From contig JAAZFC010000008.1 of NCBI GenBank assembly GCA_012511955.1, forward strand, positions 1 to 54,035: 54,035 nucleotides of DNA, read 5' to 3'. The first letter of the stretch is position 1; each line of letters opens with the position of its first letter. Under the pieces are notes generated by a model. That model was not told the DNA's origin, made no database searches, and saw nothing but the letters and a program-made list of their open reading frames with translations. Source of the stretch: Fibrobacter sp. Lineage in GTDB: Bacteria; Fibrobacterota; Fibrobacteria; Fibrobacterales; Fibrobacteraceae. The position numbers and the translations under genes are program-made. Below, piece by piece: positions 34,163-42,601 of the stretch.

Positions 34163-34768
34163 ATGGCTTTTGAATTACCAAAATTACCCTATGCTTATGA
34201 CGCATTGGAGCCACATTACGATGCTCAAACAGTGGAAATTCACCACAGCAAACATCACAACGCTTATACTATGAATTTTAACAAAGCTGTGGAAGCCGCA
34301 GGTTTAGAAGGTAAAAGCGCCGAAGAAATTTTAACTTCCTTAGATTCTATCCCCGCAGACAAGCGCACTGCTATCATAAATCACGGCGGTGGCTACTGGA
34401 ACCACAATTTTTTCTGGGAATCTATTTCACCCAATGGCGGTGGCGAAGCTAAAGGAAAATTAGCCGACGCAATCAATGCTAAATGGGGAAGTTTTGCCGC
34501 TTTCAAAGAAGAATTTACCGCCAAAGCTGCCGGGCATTTTGGCTCTGGTTGGGCTTGGTTGGTAGTTAATAATTCAGGTGAATTAGAAATTGTAGATACC
34601 CACGATCAAGTTTGTCCCATTACCACAGGTTTGAAACCCCTAACAGTGATTGATGTGTGGGAACACGCTTATTACTTGAAATACAAAAATGTGCGTCCAG
34701 AATGGATTACAGCATGGTGGAATGTTGCAGATTGGGATAAAGCCGAAGAACGCTTTAATGCAGTTTAA
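34163..34768 (+). CDS. sodB: Superoxide dismutase [Fe/Mn]
   Basis: Detoxifies superoxide in the cytoplasm. Metal ligands: His in EIHHSKHHNAY, His in GGGYWNHNFFW, and Asp and His in DVWEHAYYLKYKN. The active-site aromatic block FGSGWAWLVV and ITAWWNVADWDKA are intact. 201 residues, full length, strong Shine-Dalgarno (AAGGAG). The metal (Fe or Mn) cannot be settled by eye; the sodB symbol is provisional. It faces the peroxiredoxin gene across a shared terminator. Confidence 0.95.
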   Translation: MAFELPKLPYAYDALEPHYDAQTVEIHHSKHHNAYTMNFNKAVEAAGLEGKSAEEILTSLDSIPADKRTAIINHGGGYWNHNFFWESISPNGGGEAKGKLADAINAKWGSFAAFKEEFTAKAAGHFGSGWAWLVVNNSGELEIVDTHDQVCPITTGLKPLTVIDVWEHAYYLKYKNVRPEWITAWWNVADWDKAEERFNAV

Positions 34769-34814
34769 CGCTTTAACGCAGTATAAGTGATATTAAATTT
34801 CACTAACTAAAAAT

Positions 34815-34843
34815 AAAACGCCTCCCCAAAGGGAGGCGTTTTT
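34815..34843. terminator. Bidirectional Rho-independent terminator
   Basis: Stem AAAACGCCTCCC / GGGAGGCGTTTT with a short CAAA-type loop. T-runs follow on both strands (TTTTT rightward, TTTTATTTTT leftward), so it serves both sod and the convergent peroxiredoxin gene. Confidence 0.9.
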
Positions 34844-34864
34844 CATGTTTAAGCCTGGGTTAAA

Positions 34865-35572
34865 CTATTTATAAATAGCTTTCATAACAGTTTCTTTATC
34901 AAGCTTTTTGGTGCAGAAGAACCAATCGTAGCAAGTAACGCCTTCTTCTTCGCTTTCTACGCGTTCTTTAGCAACACCGCAACTTTCGGCTGTGGGAACG
35001 ATAACATCGTCACCGGGGCGCCAATCGGCAGGTGTAGCTACATTAAATTCATCAGAAGCTTGTAAAGCTTGCATGATGCGAACAATTTCGTCGAAGTTGC
35101 GACCCATGCTCAAGGGGTAGTAGAGAATGGTGCGAATAATACCTTTGGGGTCGATTACAAATACAGCACGCACTGCTTTAGTATCGCTTTCACCTGGTTG
35201 TAACATTCCATATTTTTGAGAAACATTCATAGTAATGTCTTCAATAAGTGGGAAAGTTATTTCCACATTTTTCATGCCTTTGTATTCGATTTTTTCTTTA
35301 ATGGTGCGTAGCCAGGCTATGTGACTGTACAAACCATCTACTGAAACTCCCACTAATTTAGTGTTCATTTTGTTCAGTTCTTCTTCGATGGATGCAAAGG
35401 TCATAATTTCAGAAGTACTCACATGGGTAAAATCAGCTGGATGGCTAAAAAGTATAAACCAACTTCCTACGTATTGTTCGGGAAATTGTATATCACCTTG
35501 GGTGGTAATAGCTTTGAAAGAAGGGGCTTTTTCGCCGATTAAAGGCATGCGAGGTGTTTCTTGTTCAGACAT
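34865..35572 (-). CDS. Peroxiredoxin-family protein lacking the peroxidatic cysteine
   Basis: AhpC/Prx6-type thioredoxin fold. Start taken at the ATG at 35572, preceded by GGAGAG at good spacing (an ATG at 35584 is in frame). Family landmarks are present: FSHPADFT, VRAVFVIDPKGIIR, ADWRPGDDV and a C-terminal CYDWFFC like the archaeal Prx6-type CxxxxxC. The active loop, normally FTxVCTTE, reads FTHVSTSE: the peroxidatic Cys is Ser52 (AGT at 35417-35419). The other cysteines (198, 214, 220) remain. Classical peroxidase activity is therefore not expected. Its pairing with sod still suggests an oxidative-stress context. Confidence 0.85.
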   Translation of the reverse strand: MSEQETPRMPLIGEKAPSFKAITTQGDIQFPEQYVGSWFILFSHPADFTHVSTSEIMTFASIEEELNKMNTKLVGVSVDGLYSHIAWLRTIKEKIEYKGMKNVEITFPLIEDITMNVSQKYGMLQPGESDTKAVRAVFVIDPKGIIRTILYYPLSMGRNFDEIVRIMQALQASDEFNVATPADWRPGDDVIVPTAESCGVAKERVESEEEGVTCYDWFFCTKKLDKETVMKAIYK

Positions 35573-35710
35573 AGAACTCTCCATTTGGTTGTGTTGCTTA
35601 GCAACGGTTTAAGTTAACACATACCATTATACATTTTTTCACGAAAAAGACAATGAGATTCAATCTTATTAGACTGATTATTCTACTAAACCTACAAAAG
35701 CATCGCTCAA

Positions 35711-35750
35711 TTAGAATGAGTGTTCTAAAAAGCAGCGATAAATCTGCTTC
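35711..35750 (-). terminator. Probable terminator for the PHP gene, next to a 6+6 palindrome
   Basis: On the minus strand, 10 bases past the PHP stop, AAGCAG-(8)-CTGCTT is followed by a T4-5 run. Adjacent at 35711-35728 is TTAGAA-TGAGTG-TTCTAA, a perfect 6-bp inverted repeat about 140 bases upstream of the peroxiredoxin start; it could be an operator. The rest of 35585-35759 is AT-rich with no clear feature. Confidence 0.45.
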
Positions 35751-35759
35751 AAAAATTGG

Positions 35760-36638
35760 TTAAAATCTTTCGGCGTGAGATTTTTCTCGCCTATTGCGCA
35801 ATTCTTCTACCACAGCATAAGGCATACGCAAACCGTTGATAGCTACTGGGCTTTGACTGCTATGATAATCGGAACCACCCGTGCCTACTAAGTTGTAACG
35901 GCGAGCGATACTGCGATATTTACGCCTAATTGCGCCTTTTTGTCCAGGACTATAAACTTCAATTCCTTTTAAGCCTGCTTCTACTAAACTGGGGATTAAC
36001 TCATCGGCATTGGTTTTGTATGGATGGGCCATTACTGCCACGCCCCCAGCATTTTCTATGAGTTTTACAGTTTCATGGGGGCTAATGCCATTCTTTTCTA
36101 CAAATGCCGCCGCCCCTTCTCCCAAGTATTTTTGAAAGGCCTCGCCAAAAGACCCCACAAGTTCTTCGGCGAGCATGGCCAAAGCTATATGCGGTCGCCC
36201 AATAACCTTACCTTTGCAAAAGCTAAGAACTTTATCGTAGCTGATTTCTACTCCCAGGGAGTTTAGCTTTTTGATAATAGCTTTTACCCGAATATGGCGT
36301 TGCTTGGTTAATTCTTGAAGTTCTAAGTTTAGGGATAAGTTGGTGGGATCAAAAAAATACCCTAAAATATGTATGTCGCGCCCTTGATGAACGGAGCTTA
36401 TCTCTACACCAGGAATAAGTTCAAGATCGTGTTCAGCAGCCAATTTTTTCCCTTGAAAATAAGAGTCAATATTATCGTGATCGGTGATAGAAATGCATCG
36501 CACCTTTTTTTTAGTGGACATTTCAATGATTTCTTTGACAGAAAAATTACCGTCAGATAAGTTAGTGTGAATGTGCAAATCTGCAAAACCAGTGGGTTTT
36601 ATAGGCTTTTGAATCCAAATTTCAGTCCCTGAGAGCAT
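35760..36638 (-). CDS. PHP-domain phosphoesterase (RNase AM/TrpH-like)
   Basis: Metal-dependent phosphoesterase of the polymerase-histidinol-phosphatase fold. Metal motifs in order: ADLHIHTNLSDG, SITDHDN, LIPGVEIS, DIHILGYFF, MAHPYK and GGSDYHSS, which are complete. Closest in layout to YciV/TrpH-type 5'-3' exoribonucleases and 3',5'-nucleoside bisphosphatases. 292 residues. The start has an N-terminal extension (about 15 residues) before the first strand. Nine bases separate it from the GT9-like gene upstream. Confidence 0.88.
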   Translation of the reverse strand: MLSGTEIWIQKPIKPTGFADLHIHTNLSDGNFSVKEIIEMSTKKKVRCISITDHDNIDSYFQGKKLAAEHDLELIPGVEISSVHQGRDIHILGYFFDPTNLSLNLELQELTKQRHIRVKAIIKKLNSLGVEISYDKVLSFCKGKVIGRPHIALAMLAEELVGSFGEAFQKYLGEGAAAFVEKNGISPHETVKLIENAGGVAVMAHPYKTNADELIPSLVEAGLKGIEVYSPGQKGAIRRKYRSIARRYNLVGTGGSDYHSSQSPVAINGLRMPYAVVEELRNRREKSHAERF

Positions 36639-36647
36639 ATCTATAAT

Positions 36648-37760
36648 TTAAGCTTCTTTTTTAGGTAAAGTACCAAGCCAATTATTTAGTTGCACCTTTT
36701 TTTCTGAGATTTTGGAACGCATTTCTCGGCTAACATAAGAGCTTAAATTGCCTTCAGATTCGCCATTAAAGATTAAAATTGGACTCAAGCTTAGATGCGT
36801 GGCTAGTATGCCATGGGGAGAATTTAAAGATATTAACCCAGGATATTGGCGCAATTGCTCTATAAAAAATTGAAAAGAAGCTCCCCCTGGGGCTGTTCTA
36901 ATTCCTAATTTGTCTAAAGTTGGGCTCAGAGAGTTTTTAGTAGAGCTGGGATTTATAGCCAAAAAGCGATAGGATGCACCTATGGCGGCACTGAGCTTTA
37001 TTATTTCGTCAGGAGTCCAAACTTCTCCGGTTATAGATGGCTCAAGGTTTAGTAAAATTACATTGTGGGAAATTTGAGAAATAGCATCTTGGGCCAAGAA
37101 AGGTCGCAGGCTTTCAGTGGGTATTTTAAGCTGTCCAGCCAACTGATTGCGATAGTCTATAAGTAATTTATTGCCTGAGCCGTTAAAACTGATGTTTAAA
37201 AAAGGATAATTATGCTCATTTTGAAACCCAACGCGATGCTGAGAACCTGCTTTGGCTATTAAATAAAGCTTGAGAATGTTGGGGTTGGGATCTAAGCAAA
37301 CCACTAAATCCCATATTCTATCAGTGACTTTACGCTCAATTACAGCAAAAGTAAGACTACCATATTTGAATTGTGCTGGGTCGTAAGTTTGATAATAACT
37401 GTTTAAATCTAGCCGTTTAAGTAAGGTTGAGAATTTTTTTGGGCCTAAAAAAAGTAATTCGTTGGGGTCGGGTTTTTGCGATACCAAATAGCGCATAAGT
37501 GGTAAAAAAACAGATAATTCTTCGAGAGTGTCGGGCAATACAAAGAATTTAGAGTTTGATGCGCTTAAGTCTCTAGAAAAAGTAAATGTTTCAGCTTGTG
37601 TGCCTGATTTTTTTAAAAACCAATTACGAATGCGTTTAGGGGAGGCAAACTTATATAAACACCACCGCCAATGGTCGATAAATGGGAAAAAATCTTTATC
37701 TGTATTATTTTTGTTTTGCACAATTGAAAATATATGTTTTATAAATAAAAAGAACTGCAA
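36648..37760 (-). CDS. Putative GT9-like (heptosyltransferase-type) protein, divergent
   Basis: 370 residues resembling glycosyltransferase family 9 in outline: DTLEELSVFLPLMRYLVSQKP as a first Rossmann unit, WDLVVCLDPNPNILKLYLIAKAG and HRVGFQNEH (the GT9 'xRxG' block), then a second half with INPSSTKNSLSP and NSPHGILATHLSLSPILIFNG, where GT9 enzymes have the TGxxHLAAALG segment. The usual DTG...H acceptor motif is weak. Probably a surface glycan enzyme or an inactive relative. Upstream of the PHP gene in one transcript. Confidence 0.45.
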   Translation of the reverse strand: MQFFLFIKHIFSIVQNKNNTDKDFFPFIDHWRWCLYKFASPKRIRNWFLKKSGTQAETFTFSRDLSASNSKFFVLPDTLEELSVFLPLMRYLVSQKPDPNELLFLGPKKFSTLLKRLDLNSYYQTYDPAQFKYGSLTFAVIERKVTDRIWDLVVCLDPNPNILKLYLIAKAGSQHRVGFQNEHNYPFLNISFNGSGNKLLIDYRNQLAGQLKIPTESLRPFLAQDAISQISHNVILLNLEPSITGEVWTPDEIIKLSAAIGASYRFLAINPSSTKNSLSPTLDKLGIRTAPGGASFQFFIEQLRQYPGLISLNSPHGILATHLSLSPILIFNGESEGNLSSYVSREMRSKISEKKVQLNNWLGTLPKKEA

Positions 37761-37793
37761 TTAACAATATATATTTGTAAAAGAAGGTAGTTT

Positions 37794-39989
37794 GTGGCAA
37801 AAAAATCTCAAAAAATGTCCAGTGACTCTATAAGTACCATTATAGGAGCGCTCTTGTGGTTAGGACAAATTAGCGGTGCAACATACATCTGGGTTAGCCA
37901 GTCGGCTTTACCTATTGAGAATACTTTATTGCTTTTTATGGCGACTTTAGGCGCACAGATAGTATTTCTGTATCTATTGGGAATCTTTATTTTACGCGAT
38001 TCTGTAGGTGAAATTTCTCTGGGTGCTATTTTAGGTTTTAGTGGCTCCGCATTTTTATTTAGTTCGCTTAATGGATTAATAGTCAATTCGCACAATATAT
38101 TGTTTTATTTAATACCAGTGCTCTGGATTGCTAGCAACTCAAGTTCTCGCAAGGTATTTTTCACAGCTCTTTTGACTTTGTTTCCCGAAGCTTTACAGTG
38201 GTTAAACGCTTATTTTGGCTTTTTATCCCCAATTCCCCCAGTGGTTGGTGTGGCTGATCCTCGCCTATTTGATTGGTCTGGATTTGTCCTAAGTTATGGT
38301 TTAACTGCATTAACTGTAAGTTTATTGGGACTTTTAGTTGTGCGTAGCCGATTTTCTTCGGTGGTGGTTAGTTCCAATATGCCTCCACCGCCTGTAAAAT
38401 CAAATGCTAAAATAGATGCTCAATCTGAAGCGCCTAGCGAAGAGATTGAAGAGAAAATTTCATTAGGAGTAAGTTTTAATGCCATGGATGGCGCTGAAGC
38501 TAAAACGGGCTTGCGGGGGATTTTAGAATCCATTGTCTTTTTTATGAGCAAAAACTTTAAGGCGCATTCGGCATTAGGATTTTTATCATTAGACGAAGGG
38601 CATACCTTTGTGATTAATGCGCGTTATAGCCGCAGTAACTATATTAAAGAAGATGTCTTAGTTTATGAGGGTTCAGGTATAGTAGGAAAGGCCATTGCCC
38701 AGGAGCAAGGCTTTATGACGGGGAACTTAAAATCTTATCCCGATAAAATTGAGTATTATTCGCGACAAGAAGAAGTTAATTCCGTAATTATAACTCGCAT
38801 TGTAGAAGAGGACAGCAAAAAAGTGTTGGGTTTATTGGTGGTAGATAGCCCATCCATACGAGGTTTTAACGATTCAGATAAGGATCTGCTCAATCGATTC
38901 TCTACCGTGGCCTCTAAGTTGATTAGTAATGCCCTTATGCGGCGAGTGATGGAAACTGTAGCTCACCAAAACGAAGTGGTTTATGAAACCTCCAAAAAAC
39001 TCACCGAGCAAAATTCTGTGCGCGGCGTTATGGGAGTGCTAATAGAAAATTTACGAGAGGTTTTTAACGCCGATAATTTGATAGTATGCGATTACGATAG
39101 TGCCAAAAAACAAGGGCGTGTGATTCGGGCTATTGGCGAAAATCCAGGGGTTTCAGAAAACATTTCATTTAGTATTGACGATCCTTTAGGTATATACGCC
39201 CAGGTGTTTCACAACAAAGAAGAAACTTTAGAAGTTGATTTACGCTTAGGTGAAAAATACCGCTTTGTTAGTAATGAATTAAGAGATAATATGCCCGTGG
39301 AGCTTATTGCAGCTCCTATGTTAGATGTTCAGGGCAATGTTTTATTGGTTTTAGGATTGGAGTCATATACTGGTGGGGCTTTCAGTAAAAGCGCTTTGGT
39401 GTTGTTACAGACCATTATGGCCAATGCTTCATCCTCTTTGGGGAGAGCAAGAGCGTATCAGCGTATAAAAGAGCAAGCTACTGTAGATGGTTTGACTCGT
39501 ATTCCCAACCACAGACACTTTCAAGATACTTTGGATAAAATTATTGAAATTAGTCAAAGAGAAGGGCGGGAATTTGCTCTCTTACTGATGGATATAGATC
39601 ACTTTAAGCAATTTAATGATACTTATGGTCACCCGGTGGGGGATAGAGTGTTGCAAGTGGTGGCTGCAGCAATAAGCAAAGTTGTGCGTCCCAATACCGA
39701 TTTTGTGGCCCGTTATGGGGGGGAAGAATTTACGGTGATTCTCAATACTTCTCCTGCGGAATTGCGCATAGCTGCTGAGCGAGTGCGTCAGGCGGTGGAA
39801 GCTCAGAGAATTGAACATAATGGCGAAGATTTGCATGTTACAGTTTCCATCGGCGCCGCTACTTTCCCCTTGGACACAGATGAAAAAGCAAAGTTGATAG
39901 ATTACGCTGACCAAGCTATGTACCATTCTAAAAAAGCTGGTCGCAATAGAGTATCTTTGTGGTCTAATGTAAAATCGTTAATAGAATAA
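37794..39989 (+). CDS. Membrane GAF-GGDEF diguanylate cyclase
   Basis: GTG start preceded by AAGGTAG. Six TM helices in residues 10-190, a low-complexity linker, two GAF-like domains (about 240-390 and 405-550, including GSGIVGKAIAQEQGF and LLVVDSPSIRGF), and a C-terminal GGDEF domain (560-731) with DGLTRIPNHRHF, LLMDIDHFKQFNDTYGHPVGD and the active-site loop RYGGEEF. It should synthesise cyclic di-GMP from two GTP. The inhibitory RxxD site is not in its usual register (RPNTD). Signal unknown. PilZ and degenerate HD-GYP proteins elsewhere in the window are potential partners. Confidence 0.92.
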   Translation: MAKKSQKMSSDSISTIIGALLWLGQISGATYIWVSQSALPIENTLLLFMATLGAQIVFLYLLGIFILRDSVGEISLGAILGFSGSAFLFSSLNGLIVNSHNILFYLIPVLWIASNSSSRKVFFTALLTLFPEALQWLNAYFGFLSPIPPVVGVADPRLFDWSGFVLSYGLTALTVSLLGLLVVRSRFSSVVVSSNMPPPPVKSNAKIDAQSEAPSEEIEEKISLGVSFNAMDGAEAKTGLRGILESIVFFMSKNFKAHSALGFLSLDEGHTFVINARYSRSNYIKEDVLVYEGSGIVGKAIAQEQGFMTGNLKSYPDKIEYYSRQEEVNSVIITRIVEEDSKKVLGLLVVDSPSIRGFNDSDKDLLNRFSTVASKLISNALMRRVMETVAHQNEVVYETSKKLTEQNSVRGVMGVLIENLREVFNADNLIVCDYDSAKKQGRVIRAIGENPGVSENISFSIDDPLGIYAQVFHNKEETLEVDLRLGEKYRFVSNELRDNMPVELIAAPMLDVQGNVLLVLGLESYTGGAFSKSALVLLQTIMANASSSLGRARAYQRIKEQATVDGLTRIPNHRHFQDTLDKIIEISQREGREFALLLMDIDHFKQFNDTYGHPVGDRVLQVVAAAISKVVRPNTDFVARYGGEEFTVILNTSPAELRIAAERVRQAVEAQRIEHNGEDLHVTVSIGAATFPLDTDEKAKLIDYADQAMYHSKKAGRNRVSLWSNVKSLIE

Positions 39990-39996
39990 GGAAATA

Positions 39997-40599
39997 GTGA
40001 GTAAGCAAAAATATTATGCCATCAGGCAACCAAAACCAGCACGCATAGTGATGACCTGGGCTGAATGTTCAGCCATAGTACATGGGGCTAAAGGTGCTCT
40101 GTTTAAATCTTTTAAGACTAAAAAAGAAGCCCAAGCCTGGATAGAAGATCGTCCGGTAGGTGCAGAAAAAGGTTTGATGTTATTTGTAGATGGATCATTT
40201 ATGGGAAGCAGTCCCAAAGCCGGCTGGGGGTGGGTGGCGGTTTTGGACGGTGTGGAAATAGCCCACGCCCAAGGAACTACCCCTCACGATGCTTTGTCGC
40301 GGAACATAGACGGGGAGTTAGCGGCCGCAGTGGAAGCTTTGCAGTGGTTTCAAGAGTGGAGAGGACAAAAGCTAGGGGAAAGGCAAATTCCCCTGCAAAG
40401 CACGGTTTGCCATGATTACGAAGGCATAGGCCGCTGGGCTTTGGGGGAGTGGCAAGCGAGAAGCCAAGTAGCCCAAGAATACCAGCGCCAGGTGCAAAGC
40501 CTTTTGACCGGGGTTAGTTTTCGCAAAGTCAGCGCCCATAGTGGTGATAGGTGGAATGATAGGGTGGATGCTTTGGCGAAGGGTGCTCTTTTAAGTTAG
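39997..40599 (+). CDS. rnhA: Ribonuclease H1 with hybrid-binding domain
   Basis: Two domains: an N-terminal viroplasmin/HBD-type module (KYYAIRQPKPARIVMTWAE... FKSFKTKKEAQAWIE, about 1-50) and an RNase H fold with the catalytic acidic set: Asp in FVDGSF, Glu in NIDGELAAAVEAL, Asp in VCHDYEGI and Asp in WNDRVDALAKGAL. Degrades RNA of RNA-DNA hybrids. GTG start, 7 bases after the cyclase stop. The insert ERQIPLQS between strands is short, resembling the bacterial 'type 1 with HBD' group. Confidence 0.88.
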   Translation: MSKQKYYAIRQPKPARIVMTWAECSAIVHGAKGALFKSFKTKKEAQAWIEDRPVGAEKGLMLFVDGSFMGSSPKAGWGWVAVLDGVEIAHAQGTTPHDALSRNIDGELAAAVEALQWFQEWRGQKLGERQIPLQSTVCHDYEGIGRWALGEWQARSQVAQEYQRQVQSLLTGVSFRKVSAHSGDRWNDRVDALAKGALLS

Positions 40600-40680
40600 T
40601 AACGCAGACGCCCTCGATACTATTTCGCTTAAAAAACCATTTCATAAGTGGCGAAAGCACTAGGGGATCGTGGGGGCAAC
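40600..40680. other. Short intergenic region between convergent genes
   Basis: Holds an imperfect inverted repeat (TTTCGCTTA ... TAAGTGGCGAAA) that could form a weak hairpin, but no T-run typical of an intrinsic terminator. No gene seen. Confidence 0.3.
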
Positions 40681-41898
40681 CTACTCATAGCGCAGCGCGT
40701 CAATGGGGTTGAGTTTCGCCGCTTTAGACGCGGGGTAATAGCCGAAAAATATTCCCACCGCTGCGGAAAAGCTAAAGGCAATCAACATTATGGAGCTGTC
40801 TATTACCGTGGTCATTTCCGTCCATTTTTCTAAACCATAGCACACCGCCAATGCAAAGGCTATGCCCAAAAGCCCCCCCAAGACGCATAAAACCACAGAT
40901 TCTATTAAAAACTGCAGTAAAATATCTTTGCCTCTGGCTCCCAAAGCCATGCGAATACCGATTTCTCGGTTGCGCTCGGTTACGGAAACCAGCATGATAT
41001 TCATAATTCCTATGCCTCCCACCAACAGGGAAATCCCCGCAATGGCGCTGAGCAATAGGGTAAAAGTCTTGGTCATATCCGTGGCCGTGGATAAAATATC
41101 GCTTTGATTGCGTACCATAAAATCATCGTTTTGCCCGGCTTTTATGCGATGGATACGCCGTAAAATATCTTCCAATTCCGCCTGGGCCTCATTCATTTTG
41201 TCGATGCTCACCGCACTCACATAAATATCGTTGATAAAATTGCGCCCACTTAAGCGATAATACACCGTGTTGAGTGGCGCCATAATCACATCATCTTGAT
41301 CGCCCCCTGGCCCCGATGCGCCTTTGCTTTGCAAAACGCCAATCACCGTAAAAGGCACGGTGCGAATCCGGATTTTTTTACCCACAGCGACACTTGCATC
41401 CCCAAAAAGTTCTTGGGCGGTAGTTGCGCCCAGCACCGCCACTTTGCGCGACTGCCGCACATCGTAATCATCGAAAAAATCCCCATGAGCAAGGTGCCAA
41501 TCCCGAATTTCTTGATAATCTGGATTTACCCCTTCGATGGATGTGTTCCAGTTTTTCCCCTCGGCAATCACTTGCTCATTGAGCCGCACCCTTCCCGAAA
41601 CTCCTTGCAAAAGCGTGGACTGCTCTTTGATGCTTTGCACATCTTTGAGCTTTAAGCTAGTGCGACTAGTCCCGCTCATGCGCACGCCACCGGAACTAAA
41701 AGCTCTGGGATAAACCATGAGTAGATTTGTGCCCATGGATTCAATTTGCTTTTGAATGGTGGCTTCGCTCCCTTTGCCCACGGCCACCATGATAATCACC
41801 GCACCTACGCCTATCACAATGCCCAAAACCGTGAGCAAAGTGCGCATCCGGTTGCGCAAAATGTTCTTAAAAGCTGTTTGAAAAATTGAAAAAAGCAT
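40681..41898 (-). CDS. macB: MacB-type ABC transporter permease
   Basis: FtsX/MacB permease, 405 residues. TM1 at about 20-42 (MRTLLTVLGIVIGVGAVIIMVA), a large periplasmic MacB domain (45-270) and three C-terminal TM helices including LLVGGIGIMNIMLVSVTERNREIGIRMALGA, the conserved FtsX coupling-helix region. Works with the separate ATPase (41907), MacA-type adaptor (42602) and TolC (43855) in tripartite export of peptides, drugs or lipoprotein-like substrates. In E. coli permease and ATPase are fused; here they are two genes. Confidence 0.93.
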   Translation of the reverse strand: MLFSIFQTAFKNILRNRMRTLLTVLGIVIGVGAVIIMVAVGKGSEATIQKQIESMGTNLLMVYPRAFSSGGVRMSGTSRTSLKLKDVQSIKEQSTLLQGVSGRVRLNEQVIAEGKNWNTSIEGVNPDYQEIRDWHLAHGDFFDDYDVRQSRKVAVLGATTAQELFGDASVAVGKKIRIRTVPFTVIGVLQSKGASGPGGDQDDVIMAPLNTVYYRLSGRNFINDIYVSAVSIDKMNEAQAELEDILRRIHRIKAGQNDDFMVRNQSDILSTATDMTKTFTLLLSAIAGISLLVGGIGIMNIMLVSVTERNREIGIRMALGARGKDILLQFLIESVVLCVLGGLLGIAFALAVCYGLEKWTEMTTVIDSSIMLIAFSFSAAVGIFFGYYPASKAAKLNPIDALRYE

Positions 41899-41906
41899 GT
41901 TTTACT

Positions 41907-42593
41907 CTAGTTTAGGGTATCAGATTGTATTAATCCATCGCGAACTACTATGGTGCGCTTGGCAAAAGCGGCGATTTCATCTTCGTGGGTAACCATGACA
42001 ATGGTGATTCCCTGGGCATTGAGTTGTTGAAAGAGCACCATAATCTCTGCAGAGCGTTTAGAATCTAGGTTGCCTGTGGGTTCATCGGCCAAAAGTATAG
42101 AGGGTTCGTTTACCAATGCGCGGGCGATGGCCACTCTTTGCTGTTGGCCGCCGGAAAGCTGGTTGGGCACATGGTCTAAACGATCTTCTAAGCCCACCAA
42201 GCTTAGCATATCTATAGCCCTTTGGCGTGGATTTGCTAGCTTGCGGTGGCGCAAATATTGGGTGGGAAGCTCCACATTTTCCAAGGTGGTGGTACGGGAT
42301 AAAAGGTTAAAACCTTGGAAAACAAAGCCAATGGACGAGGCGCGAATATCGGCGAGTTGGTCTTTGTTCATATTATCTACCCTTTGCCCCGAAAGCGTGT
42401 ATTTACCAGCGGTGGGCTGGTCCAAGCAACCCAAAATATTCATCAAAGTAGATTTTCCCGAGCCAGAAGCCCCCATTATAGCCACAAATTCTCCAGTATT
42501 TATGCTTAAATCTACCCCGCGCAGGGCGTGAACTTGGTTTTCACCCATGGAATAGATTTTTTGCACCGCATTTATTTGCACCACATTTTGCAT
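41907..42593 (-). CDS. MacB-type ABC transporter ATP-binding protein
   Basis: LolD/MacB-class ATPase, 228 residues. Walker [14 protein letters not shown]-loop [10 protein letters not shown], signature [15 protein letters not shown], Walker [14 protein letters not shown], and the H-loop VMVTHEDE. Located 8 bases upstream (in transcription order) of the permease gene and 8 bases after the adaptor gene. Energises the MacAB-TolC-type pump. Confidence 0.95.
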   Translation of the reverse strand: MQNVVQINAVQKIYSMGENQVHALRGVDLSINTGEFVAIMGASGSGKSTLMNILGCLDQPTAGKYTLSGQRVDNMNKDQLADIRASSIGFVFQGFNLLSRTTTLENVELPTQYLRHRKLANPRQRAIDMLSLVGLEDRLDHVPNQLSGGQQQRVAIARALVNEPSILLADEPTGNLDSKRSAEIMVLFQQLNAQGITIVMVTHEDEIAAFAKRTIVVRDGLIQSDTLN

Positions 42594-42601
42594 AATTGCA
42601 C

